Shown: piece after piece, positions 19,223 to 27,250 of the stretch | How the letters are laid out: every line of letters begins with the position of its first letter | How positions within the stretch are numbered: position 1 is the first letter of the stretch | Notes under the pieces: generated by a model | Databases searched by the model: none | Told to the model about the DNA's origin: nothing | What the model saw: only the letters and a program-made list of their open reading frames with translations | Position numbers and translations under genes: made by a program | DNA from: Sphaerisporangium flaviroseum | Lineage (GTDB): Bacteria > Actinomycetota > Actinomycetes > Streptosporangiales > Streptosporangiaceae | Direction: 5' to 3' | DNA: 64,000 nucleotides | NCBI RefSeq assembly: GCF_039537005.1 | Contig: NZ_BAAAZR010000040.1 | Span: 1 to 64,000, forward strand

Positions 19223-19633
19223 ATGATCACCGGACTGCACCACGTGCAGCTCGCCGCGCCGCCGGGCAGTGAGCCTCGCCTGCGCGGGTTCTACTCGGGA
19301 GCGCTGGGGCTCGACGAGGTGCCGAAACCGGCCGACCTGGCGAGGCGCGGAGGCGTGTGGTTCCGCGGCCCGGGGGTCGAGCTGCACCTCGGCATCGAGG
19401 AGGACTTCAGGCCCGCGCGCAAGGCGCACCCCGGCCTGCTGGTCGACGACCTTCCCGGCCTGGTGGCGCGGCTCGGCGAGGCCGGCGTCGACGCGCGTCC
19501 CGACGACCTGCTGCCCGGCTTCCTGCGCTGTTACGTGGACGATCCGGTGGGCAACCGCATCGAGCTCCTGGAACCCCTGGAGAGCCGGGAGCCCAACGGT
19601 TCCGGCTCCGGAAACGTCCCGTACACCTCTTGA
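19223..19633 (+). CDS. VOC superfamily (glyoxalase/bleomycin-resistance fold) protein
   Basis: 136 residues from ATG 19223, preceded by GGAGAGGAG. A single glyoxalase-type domain shows GLHHVQLAAPPGSEPRLRGFYSGALGLDEV, HLGIEEDF, HPGLLVDDL and DPVGNRIELLEP. The first-strand His and the final-strand Glu are in the positions of VOC metal ligands. Substrate cannot be predicted: members include isomerases, dioxygenases and binding proteins. It lies 38 bp after tam in the same orientation and may share its transcript. Confidence 0.8.
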   Translation: MITGLHHVQLAAPPGSEPRLRGFYSGALGLDEVPKPADLARRGGVWFRGPGVELHLGIEEDFRPARKAHPGLLVDDLPGLVARLGEAGVDARPDDLLPGFLRCYVDDPVGNRIELLEPLESREPNGSGSGNVPYTS

Positions 19634-19694
19634 TCGTCTCGCGTTCCGCTGAAATTGACATAATGGTCGAAAGTCGCCTAGTAGCGGGGTGACC

Positions 19695-21197
19695 ATGGCG
19701 ATCGAGGTAGAAGACAAGTTCGATGTGCCGCCCGACTTCGAGATTCCCGACTTCGCCGATGTACGGGGATGCGCGGAGGCGGTCAGCCTGGTGAGCGACC
19801 GGCTGGTCGCCCTGTACTTCGACACGCCCGACCTGCGCCTGGCCGCCCATGGGATCACCCTGCGCAGGCGGCGTGGCGGCGCGGACGCCGGTTGGCATCT
19901 GAAGCTGCCGAAGGCCAAGGGCGTCCGCGAGGAGATCACCCATCCGCTGACCCGGAGCGCCAAGATCGTCCCACCCGTTCTGGCCGGTCTGGTCCACGCC
20001 TACACCCGGGGGCGGCAGCTCGTCCAGGTGGCGGAGCTGGAGACCGTCCGCACGGTGACGAGCCTGCGCGGCGCCGACGGGCGGCCACTGCTGGAGGTCG
20101 CCGACGATCGGGTCAAGGGCACGGTGTTCGCCACGGTGCCCTCCGGGGAGGACCGGCAGGTCACCCGCTGGCGCGAGGTCGAGGCCGAACTGGTCGGCGG
20201 GGACGCCGACCTGCTCAGGCGCGTGGGCAAGGTGCTGGGCAAGGCCGGCGCCACCCCGGCGGGCACCCAGAGCAAGCTCGCCCGCCTCCTTGGTTCCCGG
20301 ATCCCGGTCCCCGAGCCCGCGGAAGCGGACGACAGCACCGCGGGGCGGGTCGTGGTCGACTACGTGAAGTCCCAGGTCGCCGCCCTGGTAGCCCAGGATC
20401 CCCAGGTGCGGCGGGGCGGGGAGGACGCCGTCCACCAGATGCGGGTGGCCGGCCGCCGCCTGCGCAGCGCGCTGAAGTCCTTCTCCGGAGTGGTCGCCGA
20501 GACCTCCGGGCTCCAGGACGAGCTGCGGTGGATCGCCGGCGTGCTCGGCGAGGTACGCGACCTGGAGGTCATCCGGGAGCGGTTCGCCGCCCATCTGGAC
20601 ACGCTCGATCCCGCCTCGATCGTCGGACCCGTGCGCACCCGCCTCGGCGACGACCTGGCGGCCCGCGAGCGGGAGGCGCTCGCGCGTGTCAACGAGGCGA
20701 TGAGCGGCGAGCGCTACTTCGCCCTGCTCGACAGGCTCGACGCCCTGGTGGCGAGCCCGCCGCTCACCCCGCTGGCCATCAAGAAGGCGGCCAAGACGCT
20801 GGCGCCGGTCGCCGACAAGGGATGGCGGCGCGTGGTCAAGGCCTACGACAGGGCCCGGGCCATCGAGGACGACGAGCAGCGCGAGATCGCCATGCACGAT
20901 GTGCGCAAGGCGGCCAAGCGCGCCCGCTACACCGCCGAAGCGCTGAAGCCCCTGCTCGGGGATTCCGCCGCCGACCTGGCGAAGCGGGCGAAGGTCGTGC
21001 AGGAGGCCCTCGGGCTGTACCAGGACGGCGTCGTCGCGCAGCAGATCCTGTTCGACGAGGCCGAGAGGGCACGCGAGGCGGGAGAGGACACCTTCACCTA
21101 CGGGGTGCTCGCCGGCATCGAACGCGCCGCGGCCAAGCGCGCCCACGCCGAGTTCCCGGCGGTGTGGGCCGGCCTCGCCTCGGAGGGCCGGCCCTGA
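19695..21197 (+). CDS. CYTH and CHAD domain protein
   Basis: 500 residues from ATG 19695 (a GTG 6 bases earlier is possible). The N-terminal ~200 residues form the CYTH triphosphate tunnel: EVEDKFDVP gives the ExExK signature, then LYFDTPDLRLAAHGITLRRR and WHLKLPK. The C-terminal ~280 residues form CHAD, a helical domain with repeated conserved His (VHQMRVAGRRLRSAL, MHDVRKAAKRARYTAE). CHAD domains bind inorganic polyphosphate, and CYTH enzymes hydrolyse triphosphates. The ppk gene lies 1 kb downstream on the opposite strand, consistent with a role in polyphosphate handling. The exact activity is not established by sequence. Confidence 0.9.
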   Translation: MAIEVEDKFDVPPDFEIPDFADVRGCAEAVSLVSDRLVALYFDTPDLRLAAHGITLRRRRGGADAGWHLKLPKAKGVREEITHPLTRSAKIVPPVLAGLVHAYTRGRQLVQVAELETVRTVTSLRGADGRPLLEVADDRVKGTVFATVPSGEDRQVTRWREVEAELVGGDADLLRRVGKVLGKAGATPAGTQSKLARLLGSRIPVPEPAEADDSTAGRVVVDYVKSQVAALVAQDPQVRRGGEDAVHQMRVAGRRLRSALKSFSGVVAETSGLQDELRWIAGVLGEVRDLEVIRERFAAHLDTLDPASIVGPVRTRLGDDLAAREREALARVNEAMSGERYFALLDRLDALVASPPLTPLAIKKAAKTLAPVADKGWRRVVKAYDRARAIEDDEQREIAMHDVRKAAKRARYTAEALKPLLGDSAADLAKRAKVVQEALGLYQDGVVAQQILFDEAERAREAGEDTFTYGVLAGIERAAAKRAHAEFPAVWAGLASEGRP

Positions 21198-21205
21198 CGA
21201 CGCCC

Positions 21206-21319
21206 GCCGGTCAGGTGAGGTAACGGCTCCACGGCCACGACGCGCTGCCGGTCAGGTGGCTCCACGGCCGCGAAGCGCCGCCGGTCAGGTGAGGTAACGC
21301 TCCACGGCCACGATGCGCC
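21206..21319 (-). repeat. Threefold repeat of the 3' end of the NUDIX-phosphatase gene
   Basis: Three imperfect copies of a ~40-bp unit beginning GCCGGTCAGGTGAGGTAACG start at 21206, 21247 and 21280. The middle copy lacks eight bases. The third copy contains the last codons and TGA (21285-21287) of the gene at 21285-22178; the other two lie beyond its stop. This looks like tandem duplication of a gene terminus. Similar structures occur near 49.9 and 57.7 kb. Confidence 0.7.
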
Positions 21320-22178
21320 CGCCGGTGTGGTGCAGGACCGCGACCGCGCCCTTGCGCAGGTGGGTGTCCTCCGCGTGGCCGTCGAAGCGATGCTCGCACA
21401 GGCCCGTGACCAGCTCGGGCAGTACCTTGCCGTGGCTGCAGAGCGCTGTGGGGCCACCCTGGTCCATCAGGGACAGCGCCAGCGCCGGCGACATCGAGGT
21501 GTCGTAGTGGGTCTCGGTCAGCAGCCGCTCCGTGCGGATCCTGAGCGCTTCCCTGGCCGCATACGGCAGCAGTGTCTGCACGCACCGCCTGCTCGGCGAG
21601 CTGACGAGCGACTCCGGCCGGTAGCCGCACAGGATGTCGGCGACGGTCCTGGCCTGCGTCTCGCCGTCCTCGTCCAGGGGCCGCAGGTCGTCGTCGCCTG
21701 ACCAGTCCTGCCGCGAGCCCGCGAAACCATGCCTGACCAGGACGAACGGCGTCGTCTCCAGGGGCGCGGCGAGCAGGGCGCGGAGCAGCCCGGTGTCCCA
21801 TTCGTAGGTCAGCCGGGCCCTGGCCTCGTCGATCGGCAGCCACTCCAGCACGTCCACCTCGTCGGAGGGCTCCTGGGCCACCTCCTCGATCACCCGCGCC
21901 GCCCAGTAGTCGACCCGCTTGAGCCGCCCGCCCTTCATGTAGTGGACGGGGGGCAGGTGGCGGCCGAGCGCGACGCTCAGCCCGGTCTCCTCGGCCACCT
22001 CCCGCATCGCGCCCGCGATGACGTGCTCGCCGGGCTTGAGCTTGCCCTTGGGGAAGGACCAGTCGTCGTACTTGGGCCGGTGGACCACCGCGACCTCGGG
22101 GCTCTCGGCGTCACCTCGCCACACGACCGCCCCGGCCGCCCGGATCGTGTCGGTTGGCAGGACATGGCATTCAGTCAT
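21285..22178 (-). CDS. NUDIX hydrolase fused to histidine phosphatase, MutT1-like
   Basis: 297 residues, ATG start. The first ~140 residues are a NUDIX domain: DWSFPKGKLKPGE, then the Nudix box ending AMREVAEETGL. The remainder is a histidine-phosphatase domain with LVRHGFAGSRQDW (the RHG motif), SSPSRRCVQT and a late CSHGK His. This matches mycobacterial MutT1, which hydrolyses 8-oxo-dGTP and diadenosine polyphosphates. Its start overlaps the ppk stop by 8 bp, so the two are translationally coupled; the same mutT1-ppk pairing exists in mycobacteria. It links nucleotide sanitation with polyphosphate metabolism. Confidence 0.88.
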   Translation of the reverse strand: MTECHVLPTDTIRAAGAVVWRGDAESPEVAVVHRPKYDDWSFPKGKLKPGEHVIAGAMREVAEETGLSVALGRHLPPVHYMKGGRLKRVDYWAARVIEEVAQEPSDEVDVLEWLPIDEARARLTYEWDTGLLRALLAAPLETTPFVLVRHGFAGSRQDWSGDDDLRPLDEDGETQARTVADILCGYRPESLVSSPSRRCVQTLLPYAAREALRIRTERLLTETHYDTSMSPALALSLMDQGGPTALCSHGKVLPELVTGLCEHRFDGHAEDTHLRKGAVAVLHHTGGRIVAVERYLT

Positions 22179-24264
22179 CGATGGTCCTCCACCGTCGGGT
22201 TCCCACCAGGTGGTTTTGGAGGTCGAGGAACGGTTCGCCGTTCTCGCCGCGATGATGGCGCACCCAGGTGCCGTCGCCGTGCAGCCACCAACTGGCGGTG
22301 GTGTCGGCCATGGAGAGGTCGAGAATCTCCGAGAGGTACGCGCGGTGTTGCGCGCTGTTGACCTTCACCAGAGACTCCACGCGGCGCTCGATGTTACGAC
22401 GCATCAGGTCGGCGCTCCCGATCCAGATCTCCGGCCGGCGGCCCGCGCCGAACTCGTAGATCCGCGAGTGCTCCAGGAAGCGTCCCAGGATGCTCCTGAC
22501 CCTGATGTTCTCCGACAAACCCGGAATGCCAGGACGGAGGGTGCAGACGCCTCGGACGACGAGATCCACGGGGACCCCGGCCCTGGACGCGGTGTAGAGC
22601 GCGTCGATCAGTGGCTCGTCCACGAGCGAGTTGGTCTTGATCCGGATCCGGGCCGGGCGGCCCGCCACGTGGTGGGAGATCTCCCTGTCGATCCTGGCGA
22701 GCAGCCCGCTCCGCATCGAGTGCGGGGCGACCAGCAGCCGCCGGTAGGCCGAGTGGTGGGAGTAGCCGGTCAGGTGGACGAACAGGTCGGTGAGGTCCTC
22801 GCCCACCAGCGGGTCGGCGGTGAGCAGGCCGAAGTCCTCGTACTGCCGGGCGGTCTTGGGGTTGTAGTTGCCCGTGCCGATGTGGCAGTACTGGCGCAGC
22901 TCGCCGGACGGCTCCTGCCGTACGACCAGCGCGAGCTTGGCGTGGGTCTTCAGCCCGAGTACGCCGTAGACCACGTGGCAGCCGGCCCGCTCCAGCTTGC
23001 GCGCCCACGTGATGTTGGCGTGCTCGTCGAACCTCGCCTTGATCTCGACGACGACCACCACCTGTTTGCCCGCCTCGGCGGCGTCGATCAGCGCGTCGAC
23101 GATCGGGGAGTCGCCGCTGGTGCGGTAGAGCGTCTGCTTGATGGCCAGCACGTTGGGGTCGGCCGCCGCCTGCTCGATGAACCGCTGCACGCTGGTCGAG
23201 AACGAGTCGTACGGATGGTGGACCAGCAGGTCGCGCTCCCGCAGGACCGAGAAGATGTCGTCCTCGGCGTGGACGGCCTCGGCGGGGACGAAGGGCGGGT
23301 AGCTCAGGTCGCCCCGGTCCAGGTCGGCGATCGCGTGCAGCCCCGTCAGGTCGAGCGGGCCGGGCAACCGGTAGATCTCGTGGTCGGAGACGTCGAGCTC
23401 GTCGACGAGCAGGTCCAGGACCGCCGGGCTGATCGTGTCCTCCACCTCGAGCCGGACCGGCGGCCCGAAGCGCCTCATCAGCAGTTCCTTCTCCAGCGCC
23501 TGCATGAGGTTCTCGGTGACGTCCTCGTCCACGTCGAGGTCCTCGTTGCGCGTCACGCGGAAGACGTGGTGCTCGACGATCTCCATGCCCTTGAACAGCT
23601 GGCCGAGATGGGCGGCGATGACGTCTTCCAGCGGGACGAAGCGGTCCTTGGAGGCGGCGACGAAGCGCGGGAGCTGGGAGGGCACCTTGACCCGCGCGAA
23701 GACGGTGTGCCCCGTGCTCGGGTTGCGCACGGTGACGGCGAGGTTGAGCGACAAGCCCGAAATGTACGGGAAGGGGTGGGCCGGGTCCACGGCCAGCGGG
23801 GTCAGCACCGGCCGGACCCGCTCGCGGAACAGCTTGCGCATCGCCGTGCGCTCGTCCCTGTCGAGATCCTCCCAGCGCACGATGTCGATCCCGGCGTTGG
23901 CGAGCTGGGGGCAGATCTGCTTGTGGTACGCGGTCGAGTGGCGCAGGGCGAGGTCGTCGGCGATGGCGGCGATCCGGGCCAGCTCCTCACGGGGTTTCAG
24001 TCCGCTCTTGGTGCGAAGCAGCAGTCCGGTCGCCATACGGCGTTTCAGCCCGGCGACGCGAACCCGGAAGAACTCGTCGAGGTTGCTGGCGAAGATGGCG
24101 AGGAAGCGCACCCGTTCCAGCAGCGGCAGGGAAGGGTCTTCGGCAAGCTCGAGCACCCGTTCGTTGAAGTGGAGCCAGCTCTCCTCCCGATTGAGGAAGC
24201 GCTCCTGGCTGGTGAGCAGGTCGGCGTGTCCTTCAGGGGTCGGCGGCACGATCTCGGCGGACAT
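22171..24264 (-). CDS. ppk: Polyphosphate kinase 1
   Basis: 697 residues, usual PPK1 length. It reversibly transfers the ATP gamma phosphate to a growing polyphosphate chain. The N domain starts RFLNREESWLHFNERVLELA; the head domain carries FYISGLSLNLAV-like sequence; the catalytic C1/C2 domains contain RFDEHANITWARKLE and GLKTHAKLALV with the phospho-histidine, followed by YCHIGTGNYNPKTA. A phospholipase-D-like fold is expected. A 200-bp gap separates it from the TetR gene upstream. It is co-transcribed with the NUDIX-phosphatase gene and convergent with the CYTH-CHAD gene. Confidence 0.95.
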   Translation of the reverse strand: MSAEIVPPTPEGHADLLTSQERFLNREESWLHFNERVLELAEDPSLPLLERVRFLAIFASNLDEFFRVRVAGLKRRMATGLLLRTKSGLKPREELARIAAIADDLALRHSTAYHKQICPQLANAGIDIVRWEDLDRDERTAMRKLFRERVRPVLTPLAVDPAHPFPYISGLSLNLAVTVRNPSTGHTVFARVKVPSQLPRFVAASKDRFVPLEDVIAAHLGQLFKGMEIVEHHVFRVTRNEDLDVDEDVTENLMQALEKELLMRRFGPPVRLEVEDTISPAVLDLLVDELDVSDHEIYRLPGPLDLTGLHAIADLDRGDLSYPPFVPAEAVHAEDDIFSVLRERDLLVHHPYDSFSTSVQRFIEQAAADPNVLAIKQTLYRTSGDSPIVDALIDAAEAGKQVVVVVEIKARFDEHANITWARKLERAGCHVVYGVLGLKTHAKLALVVRQEPSGELRQYCHIGTGNYNPKTARQYEDFGLLTADPLVGEDLTDLFVHLTGYSHHSAYRRLLVAPHSMRSGLLARIDREISHHVAGRPARIRIKTNSLVDEPLIDALYTASRAGVPVDLVVRGVCTLRPGIPGLSENIRVRSILGRFLEHSRIYEFGAGRRPEIWIGSADLMRRNIERRVESLVKVNSAQHRAYLSEILDLSMADTTASWWLHGDGTWVRHHRGENGEPFLDLQNHLVGTRRWRTIDD

Positions 24265-24378
24265 ATGTCCAAAATGCCCTACTTAATTGAACGGCACGTT
24301 AACTTTCCAGCAACGAGGGTTTTACTTCCGCGCGGAGATGGATGTGCGCGGGTACCTACTGGCCTGGCGGGTGCCGAG

Positions 24379-25479
24379 TTACCGCTGTCCCGCCTCGCCG
24401 CCTTCCCCGCGCTCCGTGCCCTGGGCCAGTTCCGCGCGCTCCACGATGGGAACACGCTCCACGATGAGCTCCACATGGTCGGCCGCCGGCCGGGACTGCT
24501 TCTCGGCCAGCCTGGCCTGCTGCTCCGCCAGCTTGGCCTCCTGCACCCGCAGCCTCTCCTGGTCGCGCAGCTCCTGTGCCCGGAGCTTCTCCTGCTCCCT
24601 GAGCTGCTGTGCCAGCAGCCTCTCGTGCTCCCGCAGCTCGCGAATCCGGATCTTCTCCTGCTCGCGAAGGAGCTTCTCCTGCTCCCGCAGCTCGCGCGCG
24701 CGAAGCTTCTCCTGCTCCTTGAGGTCCTTCTCGCGGGCCTTCTCCTGCTCCTTGAGCTCCTTCTCGCGAGCCTTCTCCAGCTCCTTGAGCTCCTTCTCGG
24801 TGGGCCGGGTCAAGCTCCGGATCTCGATGACGGCCGGCACCTCGAAGCGGCCGCGCGTGGAGGCGGCGGTGAGGCCGGGGTGCGGCTCCAGCCCGGTCAG
24901 GCCGTTCCACGCGAGGTTGACCAGATGGGCGGCCACCTCTTCGCGGTCGGGCTTGCGGGCGTCCAGCCACCACTGGCCGGTGAGGGCCACCATGCCGACG
25001 AGCATCTGGGCGTACATCGGGGCGAGGGTCGGAGCGTAGCCGCGGTCGGCGAACTGGTCGGCGAGCACGTCCTCGACCTGGCTGGCGATGTCGCTGATGA
25101 GGCTGCCGAACGTGCCGGTGCCCGAGGCGGCGTGGGAGTCGCGCACAAGAATGCGGAAGCCCTCGCTGGACTCCTCGACGTACTGCAGCAGTGCCAGAGC
25201 GGCGCGTTCGAGCCGGATCCTCGGATGGCCCGCGTTGAGCGCGACGGCCACCAGGGCGAGCAGCCGCTGCATCTCTCTGTCGACGACGACGGCGTAGATG
25301 CCCTCTTTGCCGCCGAAGTGTTCGTACACGACCGGCTTGGAGACCTGGGCGGTGGCCGCGATCTCCTCGATGGAGGTGCCGTCGAACCCTTTCTCGGCGA
25401 ACAGAGTGCGGCTGACGCGGATGAGTTGTTCCCTGCGCTCCTTACCGGTCATGCGTACGCGCGAGCGGGGTTCGGTCAT
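24379..25479 (-). CDS. TetR family regulator with long charged C-terminal helix
   Basis: 366 residues from ATG 25479. The N-terminal HTH (residues ~12-58) has REQLIRVSRTLFAEKGF and IEEIAATAQVSKPVVYEHFGGKEG, followed by a normal TetR ligand-binding domain to ~205. Then comes an unusual ~130-residue extension of alternating Lys/Arg and Glu/Gln (KELKELEKAREKELKEQEKA and onward), predicted to form a long coiled coil or single alpha helix. Canonical TetR proteins are ~200 residues. It is encoded immediately downstream of the desaturase, on the same strand, and probably controls it through the palindrome near 26.62 kb. Related TetR-desaturase pairs control membrane-lipid unsaturation in actinobacteria. 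Confidence 0.85.
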   Translation of the reverse strand: MTEPRSRVRMTGKERREQLIRVSRTLFAEKGFDGTSIEEIAATAQVSKPVVYEHFGGKEGIYAVVVDREMQRLLALVAVALNAGHPRIRLERAALALLQYVEESSEGFRILVRDSHAASGTGTFGSLISDIASQVEDVLADQFADRGYAPTLAPMYAQMLVGMVALTGQWWLDARKPDREEVAAHLVNLAWNGLTGLEPHPGLTAASTRGRFEVPAVIEIRSLTRPTEKELKELEKAREKELKEQEKAREKDLKEQEKLRARELREQEKLLREQEKIRIRELREHERLLAQQLREQEKLRAQELRDQERLRVQEAKLAEQQARLAEKQSRPAADHVELIVERVPIVERAELAQGTERGEGGEAGQR

Positions 25480-25618
25480 GGGTCTAATAATGGCTGGCCC
25501 CGCCGACACAGCAACCGCCAACGTCCCAGTTTGGGCAGTTATACCGGGATTTAAACGTTCAACCTCGGCGGGGCCGGGGATTCGGGCCGCCAGCTGGCGG
25601 CCCGACAGAGGGGCTGAG

Positions 25619-26560
25619 TCAGCCAAGCCGCTTCGCCGCCAGACGCTCAGGGGTCGGCCACCGGACGTCGGTCGCCCAACCGGCCTGCTCGAACCAGCGG
25701 ATCACTCGGGCGCTCGGGTCGAGTTGCCCCTTGAGGGCGCCGTGACGGGCCGAGGTGGGGTCGCAGTGGTGCAGGTTGTGCCAGGACTCGCCGAAGGACG
25801 GGATGGCCAGCCACCACACGTTGCGGGACTTGTCGCGCACTTCGAAGGCCTCGTCGCCGAACACGTGGCACACCGAGTTGATCGACCAGGTGACGTGGTG
25901 GAGCAGGGCGATGCGCACCAGGCTGCCCCAGAAGAACGCGGTCAGAGCGCCGGTGAAGGACCAGGTCACGAGGCCACCGATCACGGCGGGCAGCACCAGG
26001 GACGCGAACACGAGCCACGGGAAGGCCTTGTGGATGCGGTAGACGTCCTTGTCGTTCATGAGGTCCTTGGCGAAACGCTCCTGGTTGGTGCGCTCGGAGG
26101 AGAACATCCAGCCGATGTGGGCGAAGATGAGGCCCTTGGTCAGCGCCTTCCAGTCGTTGCCGAAGCGCCACGGGGAGTGCGGGTCGCCCTCCTTGTCGGA
26201 GTACTTGTGGTGGCGGCGGTGCGTGGCCACCCAGTCGATGACGCCCATCTCCAGCGACATGCTTCCGGCGATGGCGAGCACGATCTTCAGCGGGCGGTTC
26301 GCCTTGAACGAACCGTGAGTGAAGTAACGGTGCAGCCCGACGGTGACGCCGAGTCCGGTGAACACGTAGAAGAACGAGGCGATCGCCACGTCGCTCCAGC
26401 TGAGGAAGCTTCCCCAGGCCATGGGCACGGCGGCGACCAGGGCGAGGAACGGGAGCGTGACGAAGATGACCAGCAGGACGCGCTCGAAGTTGCTCTTGGG
26501 CTCGGGCTCGAGATCGGGCCGGGGGGGCGGCGGAGTCGATCGGTCTACGACGACGGTCAT
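25619..26560 (-). CDS. Acyl-CoA/fatty-acid delta-9 desaturase
   Basis: 313 residues. The three histidine boxes of membrane di-iron desaturases are present: HRYFTH, HRRHH and WHNLHH, within four predicted membrane helices. It introduces a cis double bond into acyl chains and tunes membrane fluidity. The N-terminus is Pro-rich and cytoplasmic. The strong upstream palindrome and the downstream TetR gene (139 bp away) suggest feedback control by acyl-CoA or a lipid signal, as in DesT-like systems. No fused cytochrome b5 or reductase is present, so a separate electron donor is needed. Confidence 0.92.
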   Translation of the reverse strand: MTVVVDRSTPPPPRPDLEPEPKSNFERVLLVIFVTLPFLALVAAVPMAWGSFLSWSDVAIASFFYVFTGLGVTVGLHRYFTHGSFKANRPLKIVLAIAGSMSLEMGVIDWVATHRRHHKYSDKEGDPHSPWRFGNDWKALTKGLIFAHIGWMFSSERTNQERFAKDLMNDKDVYRIHKAFPWLVFASLVLPAVIGGLVTWSFTGALTAFFWGSLVRIALLHHVTWSINSVCHVFGDEAFEVRDKSRNVWWLAIPSFGESWHNLHHCDPTSARHGALKGQLDPSARVIRWFEQAGWATDVRWPTPERLAAKRLG

Positions 26561-26615
26561 TGGCTACCTCACGTGATTGTTGAAGAAGTACGGACGATCT
26601 GGAGCTACGTAACCG

Positions 26616-26653
26616 TAACCTACGCCATCGTAAGTTAGGAATCCCTAAGTTAG
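26616..26653 (-). promoter_or_regulatory. Palindromic operator upstream of the desaturase
   Basis: TAACCTACG (26616-26624) and CGTAAGTTA (26629-26637) form a 22-bp palindrome with a 4-bp centre and one mismatch, the size and symmetry of a TetR operator. TAAGTTAG occurs at 26631 and again at 26646 (15-bp period). A second related half site, TACGTAACCGTAAC, lies just left at 26606-26619. The TetR protein encoded next to the desaturase is the obvious candidate binder. Confidence 0.55.
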
Positions 26654-26937
26654 TAATGTGGAGAAGATGACGCTTCGGCCGCCATCCGGTGGCGCATCCG
26701 CGCCTTGCGCATTCATGCCCGTATCTGTTATGGGAACGCCTCTCGCAGACCAAAAGGGGCGCCCGAGATGCCCCAAGGATGCGCCCTCTCGTTGCCGTGC
26801 CACGCCTGTGATCAGCGGAAATGACCTCAGTGACCCGTAGGACGGATGTCCGTGAGACATGCGGCCCCTCCGCCGTGCCGGGGTGTCCGTAAGCGCGGTC
26901 CTCGGCGGGGCGGCCCTAGTGGGAGCGCGGTAATGCG

Positions 26938-26968
26938 TTGAGCGGTGGGGGGCTCTGGTGGGTATCCT
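26938..26968 (+). promoter_or_regulatory. Candidate promoter of tRNA-Gln
   Basis: TTGAGC (26938) and TATCCT (26963) are separated by 19 bp. The implied start near 26975 leaves a short 5' leader before the mature tRNA at 27002. The spacing is slightly long. Confidence 0.4.
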
Positions 26969-27001
26969 TGTCACCGCGGTTTGCGGAAGGCCGCGAATCC
27001 A

Positions 27002-27074
27002 TCCGGCGTGGGGTAATTGGCAGCCCACCTGCCTTTGGAGCAGGGTTGTCCTGGTTCGAGTCCAGGCGCCGGAA
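27002..27074 (+). tRNA. tRNA-Gln (anticodon TTG)
   Basis: 73 bases. The 7-bp acceptor stem pairs TCCGGCG with CGCCGGA and is followed by discriminator A. The anticodon stem CCTGC/GCAGG encloses loop CTTTGGA with anticodon TTG. The T arm is CCTGG-TTCGAGT-CCAGG, and the D arm contains AATTGGCAG. No CCA is encoded. Its place immediately before glmU is conserved in actinobacteria. Confidence 0.95.
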
Positions 27075-27250
27075 CTTTTCCTGTCTTGGCCGAGACAGGC
27101 CAACCACTTCGCCGAGGGGGCTGGATCCCGCCCCGGAGGTGCCAGGTATTCTCACGGTGTCGAGTGGGTGGCCGTGGGGTGCCTGTGGGGTAGCCGTGCG
27201 TCATCCCGCTCCGTCATGTCTCAGCCGCGATGCCGAGGGAGCCTCAGTCC

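Larger units (their letters stand above)
26561..27001. other. 441-bp intergenic region: desaturase promoter side and tRNA promoter side
   Basis: The left ~100 bp hold the desaturase control elements described separately. From about 26660 to 26930 I see no convincing gene: the open frames there have no family resemblance, and codon use does not stand out. A candidate tRNA promoter lies at 26938-26968. A GGGCGC/GCGCCC hairpin near 26760 has no T run. Confidence 0.6.

Noticed and set aside
22018..25554. A 1,178-codon plus-strand open frame
   Set aside because: It is antisense to ppk and the TetR gene, both of which have full family motifs; long antisense frames are common at this GC content.
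26645..27103. A 152-codon minus-strand frame crossing tRNA-Gln
   Set aside because: It runs antisense through the tRNA and has no recognisable domain.
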